From NCBI RefSeq assembly GCF_003435815.1, contig NZ_QTUV01000010.1:20712-84711 (forward strand): a DNA stretch of 64,000 nucleotides. Reading direction: 5' to 3'. Below are positions 47,330 to 56,925 of this stretch, piece by piece. Positions within the stretch are counted from its first letter, which is position 1; each line of letters begins with the position of its first letter. A program made the position numbers and the translations under genes. Below the pieces are notes generated by a model that had not been told where the DNA came from, made no database searches, and saw only the letters and a list, made by a program, of their open reading frames with translations. The DNA is from Dorea sp. AM10-31. Its GTDB lineage: Bacteria; Bacillota; Clostridia; Lachnospirales; Lachnospiraceae.

Positions 47330-49008
47330 AGAAAGACCTCCCTGTATTTCAATTTGAAGGCCGGTGCGTATTCCTCTTCTACCCACTCCGACCAGCTAAA
47401 CCCGATCTGATTCACTCCGGGCATTAGATAAAATTCTTCCCAGCTATTGCCGAGTGCTCCAAGATCCTGCCTGTCCAGTTCATTCAGCTTTACGGATGCA
47501 CTTGCGCAGTCAATCGAAAGGACATCATTTGCATTGAATTTATTCTGTACATCGTGCCATTCCAGTACGATCTTATCTATAGTCTCCGTGACCGTCTTCT
47601 TATAGTTCTTCACCAGTTTCATTTCATACATTCCATTGTATTTCATGGCTGCCGCCGTGCTCTTCTGGAAGAACCCGGCAGTGATCTTGCTTACGGATTT
47701 CGCCGCTACGCTCTCCACTGTAAAGCTTGCTTTTATCCCGCCGAGGTCAAAGGAAATTCTTGAGCCTTTCTTTGTAATGCAGGATGATTTTGCGGTCTTA
47801 ATGGCAGTTATTTTTTTCTTCTTATCCTCTGCCCGGTTTTCTCCAAATCTCTTGTTGTGCAATGACAGATCTATCTCTGCTTCTTTCCGGATCTTGCCAT
47901 CCACGATCATCCGGTACTTCCCTTTCGTTCCGTCACCGGACTTGTAAATGTCAACGCCCGCTACAATTTTCCCAGACGCATCCGACAATATCATCTGGAA
48001 ACGACCTTTCTGCTTCTTTCCTGCACTCGTGCTGTCCACACACATCTTCTGCGCATACTGCATCTGGAAATCTGTAGCAGATTCCGAAAGAGAATATGTC
48101 GTTACAGCACCATGCCATCCAGAACCCGATCCATAACTTGTCGCTGTAAGATAGTAAGTTCCCTCACTCGTGGAATTCTGCGAATGTTTCTCTCCCATCG
48201 TTCCATTTTGTGCCACTGTTCCATACAGCACACCGCTGTTATTTTTATACTTCGTCTTTAATGCATTCCATGCGGACGATTTCTTGAACGAATGATTAAC
48301 CTGCACCTTCGTTGTCGGAACCTGATAAGTATTGGTTTCCTGTTCGACAACCTCGATCTGCTCTTCTGACAATTCGTCCGGATTGCCAAATTGTAATATG
48401 TGTTCTTCGTCATCGAAGAAAGCTACATAACCGCATCTTCCATTGTCGTTCTCTTCGCCGCTTTCGTCATTGTAAAAATCAACTTCAAACTTTGGAAATG
48501 CCCGATATGTACCGCCGTATTCAAACACAAATGCATTATCTGTCGGTTCTACCTCGTATTCTTTCACAGAATACTTAAACGGATCGGAGCATTTAAAACT
48601 GAAAGAACCTGTCACGGCATTCTTCCCCGGATCGATATCATCCACCGATTCCATTGTTCCAATGTAATACTTGTCGGGTTCATCCATGAAGATTAATTGC
48701 GCCTCTTCTACATTCAGAAGTGCATTCAGCTCATTAAATGCTGCACGGAACCGCGCATTACTTCCGGCAATCAATTGAAACGTCACAGTAATCGTTCTTT
48801 CCGGATATCTTTTACTCTGATACCTTGTTCCATCATTCACAGTGCTGTCCAGCGTAGTGACTTCTGTTTCTAACAATTCCCGTCCGGAGACATGCAAGGT
48901 CCGATACTCCGGGATTTCATCCTCGATCAATATTCCATTTATCATCAAAGCTTCAGATGGGACGTCACGCCCCACCTGAAAATCTGTCGTATCTACGAAA
49001 CTATACAT
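47326..49008 (-). CDS. distal tail protein Dit
   Basis: A 560-residue distal tail protein. The N-terminal 150 residues carry the Dit pattern (LIEDEIPEYRTLHVSGRE, TVTFQLIAGSNARFRAAFNELNALL, GTMESVDDIDPGKN). Classical Dit proteins have about 250 residues; this one has a long insertion (roughly residues 230-440) that could be a carbohydrate-binding module. The C-terminus returns to a tail-like fold with GNSWEEFYLMPGVNQIG. Confidence 0.88.
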   Translation of the reverse strand: MYSFVDTTDFQVGRDVPSEALMINGILIEDEIPEYRTLHVSGRELLETEVTTLDSTVNDGTRYQSKRYPERTITVTFQLIAGSNARFRAAFNELNALLNVEEAQLIFMDEPDKYYIGTMESVDDIDPGKNAVTGSFSFKCSDPFKYSVKEYEVEPTDNAFVFEYGGTYRAFPKFEVDFYNDESGEENDNGRCGYVAFFDDEEHILQFGNPDELSEEQIEVVEQETNTYQVPTTKVQVNHSFKKSSAWNALKTKYKNNSGVLYGTVAQNGTMGEKHSQNSTSEGTYYLTATSYGSGSGWHGAVTTYSLSESATDFQMQYAQKMCVDSTSAGKKQKGRFQMILSDASGKIVAGVDIYKSGDGTKGKYRMIVDGKIRKEAEIDLSLHNKRFGENRAEDKKKKITAIKTAKSSCITKKGSRISFDLGGIKASFTVESVAAKSVSKITAGFFQKSTAAAMKYNGMYEMKLVKNYKKTVTETIDKIVLEWHDVQNKFNANDVLSIDCASASVKLNELDRQDLGALGNSWEEFYLMPGVNQIGFSWSEWVEEEYAPAFKLKYREVFL

Positions 49009-49017
49009 ACTGCCTCC

Positions 49018-52000
49018 TTACTTTCTTCCATGCCGTCTGCTCTCACGACTTTGTCTCGAATCCAGTTCGCTCTGCATATATGGTGCAGTCGTTCTTGCCA
49101 CTTCTCGTCCATCCACTTCTACCGGAACAACAATCGTATACTTCGCGTTGCTGTAATATTCATACTCTGCTGACAAATCGCCGGTGTAATCACCTGCGAG
49201 TCTCGGTGCCGCAACGTCAGGAATGGTCACAATACTTTGCGCTACATCAGCAATCTTATGCCGCATGGTCTCCAACTGGTTTATATATCCTTTTGCCGTG
49301 TAAGTCGCCAGAGAAGCGAATACCTTTGACGGACTGTGAATCTTAAGCTTCTTTCGGAATGCCTTGATCACTTCGTTTGCCAGTATCCGGCTTTCTTTAC
49401 TCAGATTCTTTTTCTTGGATGACATTCCTGACACAAATCCGCTCATTGCATTTGCTCCAATTGTAGTCATGCGCTTTTTCAGCGCCTTTGCTTCTTTCGT
49501 CACCTGCGCAGAGAAGTCCTTCTTAAGACTGCTTAATTTCGGCGCATAGTAATTGGTTGCTGTTTTCTTTGCAGCATTCTGGAATTTTGTATAACTTGCC
49601 CCGTAAGCTTTCAGATTTTTCGTAGACATCTTAAGCAGATTATTCGTATAAGCCAGACCTTCTGCCGTGCTGAGTCCGAGGATTTCTTCCATCAGTCCGT
49701 CCGGAAGAATTTTCTTCAGCTTTTCCAGATTCTTTGCGTAGGCATTGATCTGCTTTGTGCCGGCATTAAAATCTTTCAATGCAATATTCCCGTAATCATC
49801 CGCCGTGTAGAGACTGTTGACATTTCCAAGATTCTCCATGAATGTCTTTCTTGCATCGATGATCGCATCGTATTTCTTCTGATACTTCTTTCCCAACTTA
49901 TCAAATGTGGAATCCGCTGCCTTGATCAGCTTCTTCACTTCGGCTTTATATGATTTTGAAAATGCACTGTTTAGATAGCGTCCGGCTTTCGTATACTTGC
50001 TGGAAGCCTTCTTATTCTGCTTTTTCAGTGGCTTCACATACGCATTGATCATATTCTTGACCGACTTAAGTGCACTGTCCCGTTTCTTCTCCATCTGCGA
50101 TTTGAACTTATCACTGAGTTTTTCACCAAGCGACTCATAATTTCCCTTATTCTTCGCAGTCTTAAATACTTTCATCGTTTCGCTGACGAGTTTTCTTGCC
50201 GCTTTTGTAGCCTCACTGATCTTACTCAGGATTCCATTTCCAAATCCCAAACTCATGTATCCACCATGCTTCTTCGTGAGTTTGGAAGGGCTGTGGATCT
50301 TCGCTTTCGCCCGGATAGCTGTGTCCGCAGCAGATACCATCCTCTCAGCTGCTGCTTCGATCTGTCCAAGGCAGGAACTCATTCCACTTGCGAACCCCTG
50401 GCTGACGTAAGAGCCGGCACTGTACGCACCAGAACGCCCGGATCTCAGCCTTGCATTTACACTTGTAGTTGCTTTCGATGCAGCCGATACAGCTTTACTC
50501 AGACCACTGCGAAGAGCAGATGCATAACCGCTTCCTGCATTTTTACCTGCAGACTTCGCTGTAGAAGCCACTTTGCTCATGGACTTGCCAACCGCAGATA
50601 AAGAACTTGCCGCCACCGCGCCCATTGTTCCGAAACTTACATTTACGGATGCAGATGCGGATGCCAGCGTTTTCAATCCACTCGCCGCCTGACCTACACC
50701 TGTACCCTTTTTGGAAATTTTACCAAGCCCGATCGACACAGCTCCGAGAGATTTTGCGATAGATCCAATCGACAGTCCGGCTATCGTCTTAATCCCACTT
50801 GCTACACTCTTAAATCCCTGTCCGGCATTCTTTGCAGATGTTCCGACCGAATTAATCACTTTGGCAATTCCATTCAGCACACTTGTAAGACCGCCACTGA
50901 TTGCATCCACAACTTTCGTGATTGTATTTCCAATCACCGTAAATCCGGCACTCGCCACAAGAACTGCCGTTCCAAGCACCAGCAATCCAGCTCCGGCTGC
51001 CACTGCTCCTGCGCCAACTACTACGAGCCCGGCTCCCAGTACAATACATCCGGCTCCGGCAATCGCTGCGCCCGTGCCAAATACAAGCATAGCCGCACCA
51101 AGTGCTGCGATGGATACTGCTCCTGCCGCTCCATACTGGACAACTGCCGGCAGGACACCAACAACAATCTTAAGTGCTGCTCCTGCTATCAACGCACCTG
51201 TTGCTGCCAGAACAATCGCTGCTCCAAAGGCAATAAAACCAACTGCTCCAACGGTAAGTGCCGGCGCCAGAACCGCTGCTCCTGCTGCAAGCAAGGCAAC
51301 CGCTGCTACCATGCCGACCATCGCACCAATTGCCACCGGTCCGGCAGATGCCAGCTTCGTTGCTGCTGTTGTAAGCAATAACATCCCTGCACCTGCCAGA
51401 ACAACTGCTGCACCAAAGGCTATGAATCCGGCTGCCCCTGCAGTTAAAGTCGATGCAACTTCTTTCGCAACGACCAGCAGCCCGCCGATTGCAACAACCA
51501 TTCCAAGCATGACACCTGCAGCTAAAGGACCGGCTTTTGCAAGATTAATCGCAGAAAGCGTAAGCAACGCAAATCCGGCTGCAATCAGTGCGATTCCGGC
51601 TCCCATTTTCAAGAATGCTGTAGCGGACTGAACAAGACTTCCGAAAGACTCTTTACTTGCTACTCCAACCGCTTTCTCTCCTGCCGCAACACCGAATAAC
51701 TTACCAGCTAATGCCACAATGCCTTTTCCACCTAACTTCAAAAGCGTACCCGCAAATGTGGTGATTCCCGGAACGAGCGACTGGATGATCTTAAATCCCT
51801 TTATCGCCAAAAGAAGTTTTAAAACCTTTGGCGCTGCAGACGCTATTTCGTCTGAATGATCTGCCACAATCTGCGCAAAATGCGCAATCGCATCGGATAT
51901 ACCACTTACCACACTTGTAAATGTATCCAGACTGCTCTTCTTCTGCGCCAGCCCACCGAAAGATTTTCCAACAGCCGACACCGCATTTATAATTGCTTTT

Positions 52001-52905
52001 CCGGCTTTGGAAGCTGCATTTGAAAATGCTTTCCAGTACGGAGATACAACGGATACCGCAGATTCTACTTTCTTTGCCAGTCCATCCGGATCTACTTTAT
52101 CCAAATGTCCAATTACATTTTCAATGCTGGAAATCGCCACATCCGATGTCTTATTAAAAGTCGGCATCAGCTTTACACCAAGCGTCTCTTTCAAACCGTC
52201 CATAGCCTGTCCCGCAGTTTTGTATGACGTAGCAAGCTTGGTAAAGGACTTGTTTGTTCCGACCTTTGCTATCGCATTAAAGAAATCTTCTGTCTTAACT
52301 TTTCCGTCCTGCACATCCTGCACAAGCTGTGATGTCGTTTTCCCCATGCCTTTAGCAACAGCCGCAATACCTGCCGGCGTCTGTTCCAGCATCAATTTAA
52401 AGTCCATCCACTGGATCGTTGGCTTTGCAGCCGCCTGTGTTGCCTGCTGGCTTAATGTCTTCATTGCCTGTGTCGGATTTTCAGAAGCTGCAGCTAATCC
52501 TCCGAAACCTTTTACCAGTTTCGTACAGTTCTTTGTTCCAACGGCAGCAAGCTGGCTGTAGGTCGTTGCCATATCCGAAGCGGAATAGATTGTCTTTGTA
52601 GCAAAATCCTGTAATTCATCTCTTGTCTTCGTGATGGATTTTGTCCCTTTTCCGATCATCTGCATATTTCCGTTAAATGTCTTCCATGCCGCAGATGATT
52701 CATTTAACTCCCCTGTCACTCCGGATATTCCACTCGTTATTGCAGAGAATGCTTTCTGACCGATCCCGGTCATGATTCCAAATCCCAGACCGGACGTCAA
52801 TGTACTTTTCAAACGTTCCGCACTGCTTTGCGCACTCTTGAACGCAGACGAAAATCCACGGTCGCTCGCAGACAATATCGCCTTTACTGAATAACTTTCA
52901 GCCAT
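49018..52905 (-). CDS. tail tape measure protein
   Basis: The 1295-residue length ruler of the tail. The N-terminal domain (FKSAQSSAERLKSTLTSG, GIQWMDFKLMLEQTPAGIAAVAKGMG-like region) is the TP901/PBSX-type core with a tape-measure N-terminal repeat. Residues of about 415-670 form a very hydrophobic Gly/Ala-rich block, and there are two IHSPSKLTKKHGG-like segments, one at about 870 and one near the C-terminus (KIHSPSKVF). At about 0.15 nm per residue, the length suggests a tail near 190 nm. The long plus-strand ORFs here are antisense shadows. Confidence 0.95.
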   Translation of the reverse strand: MAESYSVKAILSASDRGFSSAFKSAQSSAERLKSTLTSGLGFGIMTGIGQKAFSAITSGISGVTGELNESSAAWKTFNGNMQMIGKGTKSITKTRDELQDFATKTIYSASDMATTYSQLAAVGTKNCTKLVKGFGGLAAASENPTQAMKTLSQQATQAAAKPTIQWMDFKLMLEQTPAGIAAVAKGMGKTTSQLVQDVQDGKVKTEDFFNAIAKVGTNKSFTKLATSYKTAGQAMDGLKETLGVKLMPTFNKTSDVAISSIENVIGHLDKVDPDGLAKKVESAVSVVSPYWKAFSNAASKAGKAIINAVSAVGKSFGGLAQKKSSLDTFTSVVSGISDAIAHFAQIVADHSDEIASAAPKVLKLLLAIKGFKIIQSLVPGITTFAGTLLKLGGKGIVALAGKLFGVAAGEKAVGVASKESFGSLVQSATAFLKMGAGIALIAAGFALLTLSAINLAKAGPLAAGVMLGMVVAIGGLLVVAKEVASTLTAGAAGFIAFGAAVVLAGAGMLLLTTAATKLASAGPVAIGAMVGMVAAVALLAAGAAVLAPALTVGAVGFIAFGAAIVLAATGALIAGAALKIVVGVLPAVVQYGAAGAVSIAALGAAMLVFGTGAAIAGAGCIVLGAGLVVVGAGAVAAGAGLLVLGTAVLVASAGFTVIGNTITKVVDAISGGLTSVLNGIAKVINSVGTSAKNAGQGFKSVASGIKTIAGLSIGSIAKSLGAVSIGLGKISKKGTGVGQAASGLKTLASASASVNVSFGTMGAVAASSLSAVGKSMSKVASTAKSAGKNAGSGYASALRSGLSKAVSAASKATTSVNARLRSGRSGAYSAGSYVSQGFASGMSSCLGQIEAAAERMVSAADTAIRAKAKIHSPSKLTKKHGGYMSLGFGNGILSKISEATKAARKLVSETMKVFKTAKNKGNYESLGEKLSDKFKSQMEKKRDSALKSVKNMINAYVKPLKKQNKKASSKYTKAGRYLNSAFSKSYKAEVKKLIKAADSTFDKLGKKYQKKYDAIIDARKTFMENLGNVNSLYTADDYGNIALKDFNAGTKQINAYAKNLEKLKKILPDGLMEEILGLSTAEGLAYTNNLLKMSTKNLKAYGASYTKFQNAAKKTATNYYAPKLSSLKKDFSAQVTKEAKALKKRMTTIGANAMSGFVSGMSSKKKNLSKESRILANEVIKAFRKKLKIHSPSKVFASLATYTAKGYINQLETMRHKIADVAQSIVTIPDVAAPRLAGDYTGDLSAEYEYYSNAKYTIVVPVEVDGREVARTTAPYMQSELDSRQSRESRRHGRK

Positions 52906-52915
52906 ATTGCACCTC

Positions 52916-53643
52916 CTACTGTTTTTTCAGAAGCTTACCGATTCCAACAAAACGACTGTCCGTCTTATTTTTTCCGAGAACACGGTTCACTTCTTTTTCA
53001 TAATCGAAGAATTTCTTAAAGTTTGCATATACCGGCCGCAGTTTGTCTTTTCCGGCTTTCTTCTTCGCCTTCGCTTTGAAGTTAAGAAATGCCTGTAAAT
53101 GCAGCCGATACTCTTCATCCACTCTTCTTAGTTCAACGGATTTCATTAACAGGTTGTATTCGGGAATCGTCAGTTTATTTACTTCCTCGAAGCTTTTCAT
53201 GCCCAGATAGCGAAAACAGTTTAATGCGATCTCCTTATACTTTTCTCCAAAATCTTCTAATTCTGCATCTCGGCTTCCGCCAGTTCCTTCTCCACCTGTT
53301 CCACAAGGAATTTCGTTGCTTTCTTCGTAACATTGGCTCCTAATAAAAAATCCTTCACCTTGTCAAACAGTTCATCGATATCTGTATCCGGATCTTCCAC
53401 ATAGCCTTCCAGAGCCGCCGGTGTGATTCGCGGATTCTGCCCCTTGTTCGCTGTGTTCAAAATCATTACAAGTGCTTCCACGTCACCACCGAGCATCTCT
53501 GCCGCATAATAATTGAATCCAACGTCCTTTTTCATGCCCGGAACTTCTTTCACCGGAACTGCGATCATTTTATTCATATCTCTTAAAAAGCCAATACCAA
53601 ACTTAAACTCATATGTCTGCCCATTGATTACTAATTCTTCCAT
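52916..53643 (-). CDS. tail assembly chaperone, long form made by -1 frameshift
   Basis: Two overlapping frames act as one frameshifted gene, like gpG/gpGT of lambda. The upstream frame (53643-53257) and the downstream frame (up to 52916) are joined by a -1 slip at the heptamer T TTT TTA (53344-53350). After the slip the -1 frame has no stop codon to 52916, giving a product of about 242 residues: 100 from the first frame and 142 from the second. The downstream part also has an internal ATG at 53200 (MKSFEEVNKLTI) and could be made separately. The product assists tail assembly around the tape measure, encoded next. Confidence 0.85.
53257..53643 (-). CDS. tail assembly chaperone, short form
   Basis: The unshifted 128-residue product (MEELVINGQTYEFKFGIGFLRDMNK). 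It follows the major tail protein gene, which is where siphophages place their first tail chaperone. It has no cysteine or enzyme motif. Short and long forms are expected in fixed ratio; the C-terminal 28 residues after the slip site are unique to the short form. Confidence 0.87.
   Translation of the reverse strand: MEELVINGQTYEFKFGIGFLRDMNKMIAVPVKEVPGMKKDVGFNYYAAEMLGGDVEALVMILNTANKGQNPRITPAALEGYVEDPDTDIDELFDKVKDFLLGANVTKKATKFLVEQVEKELAEAEMQN
53344..53350 (-). other. -1 ribosomal frameshift site TTTTTTA
   Basis: On the minus strand, in the frame of the short chaperone, the codons are GAT TTT TTA, so T TTT TTA is a correctly phased X XXY YYZ heptamer. The -1 frame is open from here to 52916. 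Confidence 0.85.
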
Positions 53644-53661
53644 TGTCTTACTCCTTTCGCG

Positions 53662-53693
53662 AAAAATGAGGATACCGCAATGTGTATCCTCAT
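53662..53693 (-). terminator. terminator after the major tail protein
   Basis: ATGAGGATAC and GTATCCTCAT form a perfect 10-bp stem with an 8-base loop, followed by TTTTTCG on the minus strand, in the gap between major tail protein and tail chaperone. It would favour high expression of the upstream capsid and tail genes. Confidence 0.88.
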
Positions 53694-53729
53694 GTATATT
53701 ATCTTACTCATGCATATTACTCGTATATA

Positions 53730-54281
53730 TTACGAGCCTGTCTTCTGGGTATCTGTAAATACATAATTTGCAAGCTCCTGCTGTTCCTTCGTAACTGTCG
53801 CATAACCAGCTTCGCCTTTTCCGTTACATCCGAATGTAAGTGAAACTTCTACATTGTCTTCTGCATTGGATGTATATTCCAGTTCTGTAAGATACCCCTG
53901 GAAATATTTTGCTTTGAATTTTTCTGCATCTGAAGATGTTCCTTTTTCAAGCAAATTCACTTCCCAGATCTCCAGAAATTCATCGTTGTCCAGCGCCTCT
54001 TCCAGCTTATCAATGGTTGTATCCCCTTTTGCTAGAATACTGGTCGCTGTGATTTCAACTTCCAGTGCGCCCGGTGTACGGATCGTTCCATCTTTTGTGG
54101 CAGTTGTATCTGCATCCTTGGACTTGGTACGTCCGTTCTCTGTCGTAAATGCGATTCCTTTCGCACTCTCTGTTGCCGCTTCTTTTAACAGACGGTATAA
54201 GTAAATGATCTTTTTGCCCTGTACCGCCTCTGTGTTACTTTCTGAAAATACCTGCAGTCCCTGCATTTCTTTTCTTCTCAT
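53730..54281 (-). CDS. major tail protein
   Basis: A 183-residue protein resembling the TP901-1/phi13-type major tail tube subunit. Position (after the tail terminator, before a terminator and the chaperones) and features such as FLEIWEVNLLEKGTSSDAEKFKAKYFQGYLTELEYTSNAED-like segments support this. The N-terminal part contains GLQVFSES, an LQxF motif also seen in scaffold and capsid. Several ATGs lie close together; AAAGGA best fits 54281. Confidence 0.88.
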   Translation of the reverse strand: MRRKEMQGLQVFSESNTEAVQGKKIIYLYRLLKEAATESAKGIAFTTENGRTKSKDADTTATKDGTIRTPGALEVEITATSILAKGDTTIDKLEEALDNDEFLEIWEVNLLEKGTSSDAEKFKAKYFQGYLTELEYTSNAEDNVEVSLTFGCNGKGEAGYATVTKEQQELANYVFTDTQKTGS

Positions 54282-54294
54282 TTTCATCATCCTT

Positions 54295-54690
54295 TCATGA
54301 AAAACTAAATTCAAACTCCAGCACGCCGTGCAAGAGTGGCTGCTTCGTAGTTGTATCCGGAAGGATTCTCTGGTCTGTCATCTTTACTGCCCAGCCAAAG
54401 TTCTTCGTATGTTCTATACTCCGGCACAATGTCTTTATATCCAGCATGATCTGTGAAACTGTTCCGCGTTTTCTTGGGTTATCATGCCAGACATGGACTG
54501 TCTGGCTCACGTTCCCGATCACCGCATCCTTCATATTCTGATCCGCCTGCGTAGTTGCTCCGAGATATACAAATGGATACGCCGTTCCTTCCGGTGGCAA
54601 GAAAGTGTCGTAAACACCAATGCCTGTATTTTTATATTTTTCGTTCAGCGCAATCAGCAGTGCGCTGAATATTTCCTGCTGCGGATCCAT
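54295..54690 (-). CDS. tail terminator/tail completion protein
   Basis: A 131-residue protein of the DUF3168/gp17-like group that closes the head-proximal end of the tail. The pattern FVYLGATTQADQNMKD and VHVWHD is typical. It lies between the HK97 gp10-like gene and the major tail protein gene, the usual slot. Confidence 0.78.
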   Translation of the reverse strand: MDPQQEIFSALLIALNEKYKNTGIGVYDTFLPPEGTAYPFVYLGATTQADQNMKDAVIGNVSQTVHVWHDNPRKRGTVSQIMLDIKTLCRSIEHTKNFGWAVKMTDQRILPDTTTKQPLLHGVLEFEFSFS

Positions 54691-54694
54691 TCTC

Positions 54695-55063
54695 TCACCT
54701 CACCAGTTCATTTAAATCTTTGATGAATTTCTTCTTCTGCTCATCGTAAGCAGGCTTCAGATAAGGCTGTGCTTCCATGAATCGTGTGCCGTATTCAACG
54801 TAAGCTGCGTAATCTGCCGTAGGCTCTACTTCCGCAGTCAGACCTCCGTCTGTAATATCCAGTCCAATGCTTTGCTTCAATTTTCCTCCCACATATCCCG
54901 GTATTCCGGTACTTTGTGGAGTTCCCACTGGCGCATTCTTTTGTGCTTTGGTCTGTAATTGCGCACCATTTCCTTTGACTACAGTTTTGACTGCATCCAT
55001 GTTCATGCTCTTTTTAAGCTTCGCTTCCAGCTTGTCAAAGCCATCTATCCTTACTCCTGCCAC
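54695..55063 (-). CDS. HK97 gp10-like head-tail protein
   Basis: A 122-residue protein. The segments NAPVGTPQSTGIPGYVGGKLKQSI and VEYGTRFMEAQPYLKPAYD are characteristic of the HK97 gp10 family, which acts in tail attachment. The start codon overlaps the previous stop by one base. Confidence 0.88.
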   Translation of the reverse strand: MAGVRIDGFDKLEAKLKKSMNMDAVKTVVKGNGAQLQTKAQKNAPVGTPQSTGIPGYVGGKLKQSIGLDITDGGLTAEVEPTADYAAYVEYGTRFMEAQPYLKPAYDEQKKKFIKDLNELVR

Positions 55064-55365
55064 TACAATACCTCCGATACGACAAAAGACTGCTTCGTCC
55101 TCAGTCTTCTGCTCACGTCAACTGTATAAGTCTTCTTTCCGATTCGAATCCTGTCAAACGGATCTAAGTAATGATTCTGTAAATGTATGGTTAAACTTCC
55201 CTGTTTCAGCCCTCCATAGATCAGCTTCATAACTTCTGCGCCTGTGTCCATCACAGAGGCAATCTGCTCTACCTCATCAACCTGTCCGTCTGCATAATCA
55301 CCAGTGTCCGGATTATAATCTCCGGATCTGATTGTCTGCATATAAATAGGTGTGTCATACCTCAC
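55063..55365 (-). CDS. head closure protein (head-tail adaptor)
   Basis: A 100-residue beta-rich protein (MDTGAEVMKLIYGGLKQGSL, LDPFDRIRIGKKTYTVDVS), resembling SPP1 gp16-type head closure proteins. It overlaps the upstream connector gene by 4 bp. The family is divergent, so the call uses position plus fold-like pattern. Confidence 0.76.
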   Translation of the reverse strand: MRYDTPIYMQTIRSGDYNPDTGDYADGQVDEVEQIASVMDTGAEVMKLIYGGLKQGSLTIHLQNHYLDPFDRIRIGKKTYTVDVSRRLRTKQSFVVSEVL

Positions 55366-55688
55366 AGGAACCTCACCTTGCCTTTCGTTATCTCTTTCTG
55401 GCTGTCCAGATATGAACGGATATCATCCATATATCCGGCAAAATCATTATCAGACCAGGAAAGGCTTTCTCCCTCTACGGTATGAGAAGAAAGCCCTTCT
55501 GATCCAATCCGGTTGAATCGTATGATTGCAACGTCCAGAATGATATAATTCAGTTCTTCAGGAGGTTCGATCCCGCCAAGCAAAAGTTTCAGCCGGCTCT
55601 TTGCTGCATTTAAAATCAACTGCAGCTTTTTGTCCTGGCTTATATCCTCTTCCGACAGACCGAGCAATGCTTTCAGACTATCCAGCAT
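55362..55688 (-). CDS. head-tail connector, gp6-like
   Basis: A 108-residue helical protein with the gp6/gp15-like pattern: MLDSLKALLGLSEEDISQDKKLQLILNAAKSRL-like N-terminus, then helices ending YLDSQKEITKGKVRFL. The track frame begins at a TTG at 55703, but GGAGGAAAAGG favours the ATG at 55688. It follows the capsid gene. Confidence 0.82.
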   Translation of the reverse strand: MLDSLKALLGLSEEDISQDKKLQLILNAAKSRLKLLLGGIEPPEELNYIILDVAIIRFNRIGSEGLSSHTVEGESLSWSDNDFAGYMDDIRSYLDSQKEITKGKVRFL

Positions 55689-55706
55689 AACCTTTTCCTC
55701 CAAACT

Positions 55707-56909
55707 TTACTCTCCTACGCTCACGACTACATCACCGGAACGAACGGCTTTGTAATTCTGATCACATTCAACCAGAGTGATGTGGTGAGTTGCAGTTGAA
55801 GCAATCTCAGATACTCCATCCCATTTAGACCAGTTCTTCACATCCATTCCGCAGGTTACATTTGTTGCAGATGCCGCATCCTTATATTTCCAGCTATTTC
55901 TCGGAGACATCAACTGTTCTTTCACAGACAGCTTTGTCAGTCCTGTTCCTGAACCGGCTTCTGATGTTACATCCAGCGTTCCTAATGTCTGTGTATCAGA
56001 GCTACCGACTGAAATATAAGCAATTGCATCCAGATATTCACAGAAAAGACGTAAGCCCATGATTGCAAAGTTATCAGAAATCATACGTCCGTAAGTGCCC
56101 TCTGTATGGAATCCGATAAAGCCTGTCTCCGCATCCGTTGTAAATGCAAGGCCGGCTCTTGCGAACTCTGAATCTCCCGGATCAACATAGTATGCAGCAA
56201 GGTTGTTGAGCGGTGTCGCAACTACAACATTCTGCGGAATCTCAGATGTAATAAACACAACGTCTGCTCCAAGGAAATCTGTCATATACTTAAATCCAAA
56301 CGCTGTCTGCAGAGTGATGTCAGCAGCTCCAAGGTATTTATACACATCCAGCGTATTTACCCATACAGCAACACCAGTAGCTGTTCTTTTCATCTCCTGG
56401 AACTTCGCCACTACTTTACCGATAGCCATAGCAACAGCCATCTGCCAAGCTGTTTCATGTCCGGTTAAGGATCCCGCCTTTAACTGAGTGTAAAATTTGC
56501 TTGTAACTACATTCTGCAGATCAGATTTAAACTCTTCATCTGTATCCTGTACAGCTGCCTCGTATCCCTTTTCAGCGATTGCTTCCAAAGAAACACCCTT
56601 TCTGTACTTCTCGATCTTAATTGTATCGAACACAGTTTCCTCTACTTTGTACTGAGACATTGGGATCTCTTCTCCCTCTCCTACGTCTCCGGATTTCAAT
56701 TCGCCTTTTACGGTCTTCGTTTTTAACGCAGAGCCATTTTCTTTCTTAATCATTCTGGTAATACCAATCACATCCAGTAATGCCTGCAGATTCTTACCAA
56801 AAGAAGTAACAAAATCAATCTCTCTTGCCCTCACCTGGATCTGCGCTTCACCTGTCATACCATCCGGCGCTGTAAACACCTGTAATCCTAATTTTCTAAT
56901 ATCATGCAT
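55707..56909 (-). CDS. major capsid protein (N4gp56-like fold family)
   Basis: A 400-residue capsid protein. The order scaffold-capsid-connector and sequences such as FVTSFGKNLQALLDVIGI, GEEIPMSQYKVEE and EKYRKGVSLEAIAEKGYEAAV fit the phage capsid families with a HK97 fold. The N-terminal KLGLQVFTAPDG contains an LQxF motif followed by T-A, like the Prp cleavage motif in scaffold. The C-terminal part (from about 330) looks like an added Ig-like domain. AAAAGGAG precedes the ATG. Confidence 0.92.
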   Translation of the reverse strand: MHDIRKLGLQVFTAPDGMTGEAQIQVRAREIDFVTSFGKNLQALLDVIGITRMIKKENGSALKTKTVKGELKSGDVGEGEEIPMSQYKVEETVFDTIKIEKYRKGVSLEAIAEKGYEAAVQDTDEEFKSDLQNVVTSKFYTQLKAGSLTGHETAWQMAVAMAIGKVVAKFQEMKRTATGVAVWVNTLDVYKYLGAADITLQTAFGFKYMTDFLGADVVFITSEIPQNVVVATPLNNLAAYYVDPGDSEFARAGLAFTTDAETGFIGFHTEGTYGRMISDNFAIMGLRLFCEYLDAIAYISVGSSDTQTLGTLDVTSEAGSGTGLTKLSVKEQLMSPRNSWKYKDAASATNVTCGMDVKNWSKWDGVSEIASTATHHITLVECDQNYKAVRSGDVVVSVGE

Positions 56910-56925
56910 ATTTTACACACTCCTT

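Noticed and set aside
50711..51631. Plus-strand ORF of 306 codons rich in Ala/Pro/Thr
   Set aside because: It is antisense to the Gly/Ala-rich block of the tape measure gene; its composition follows from that.
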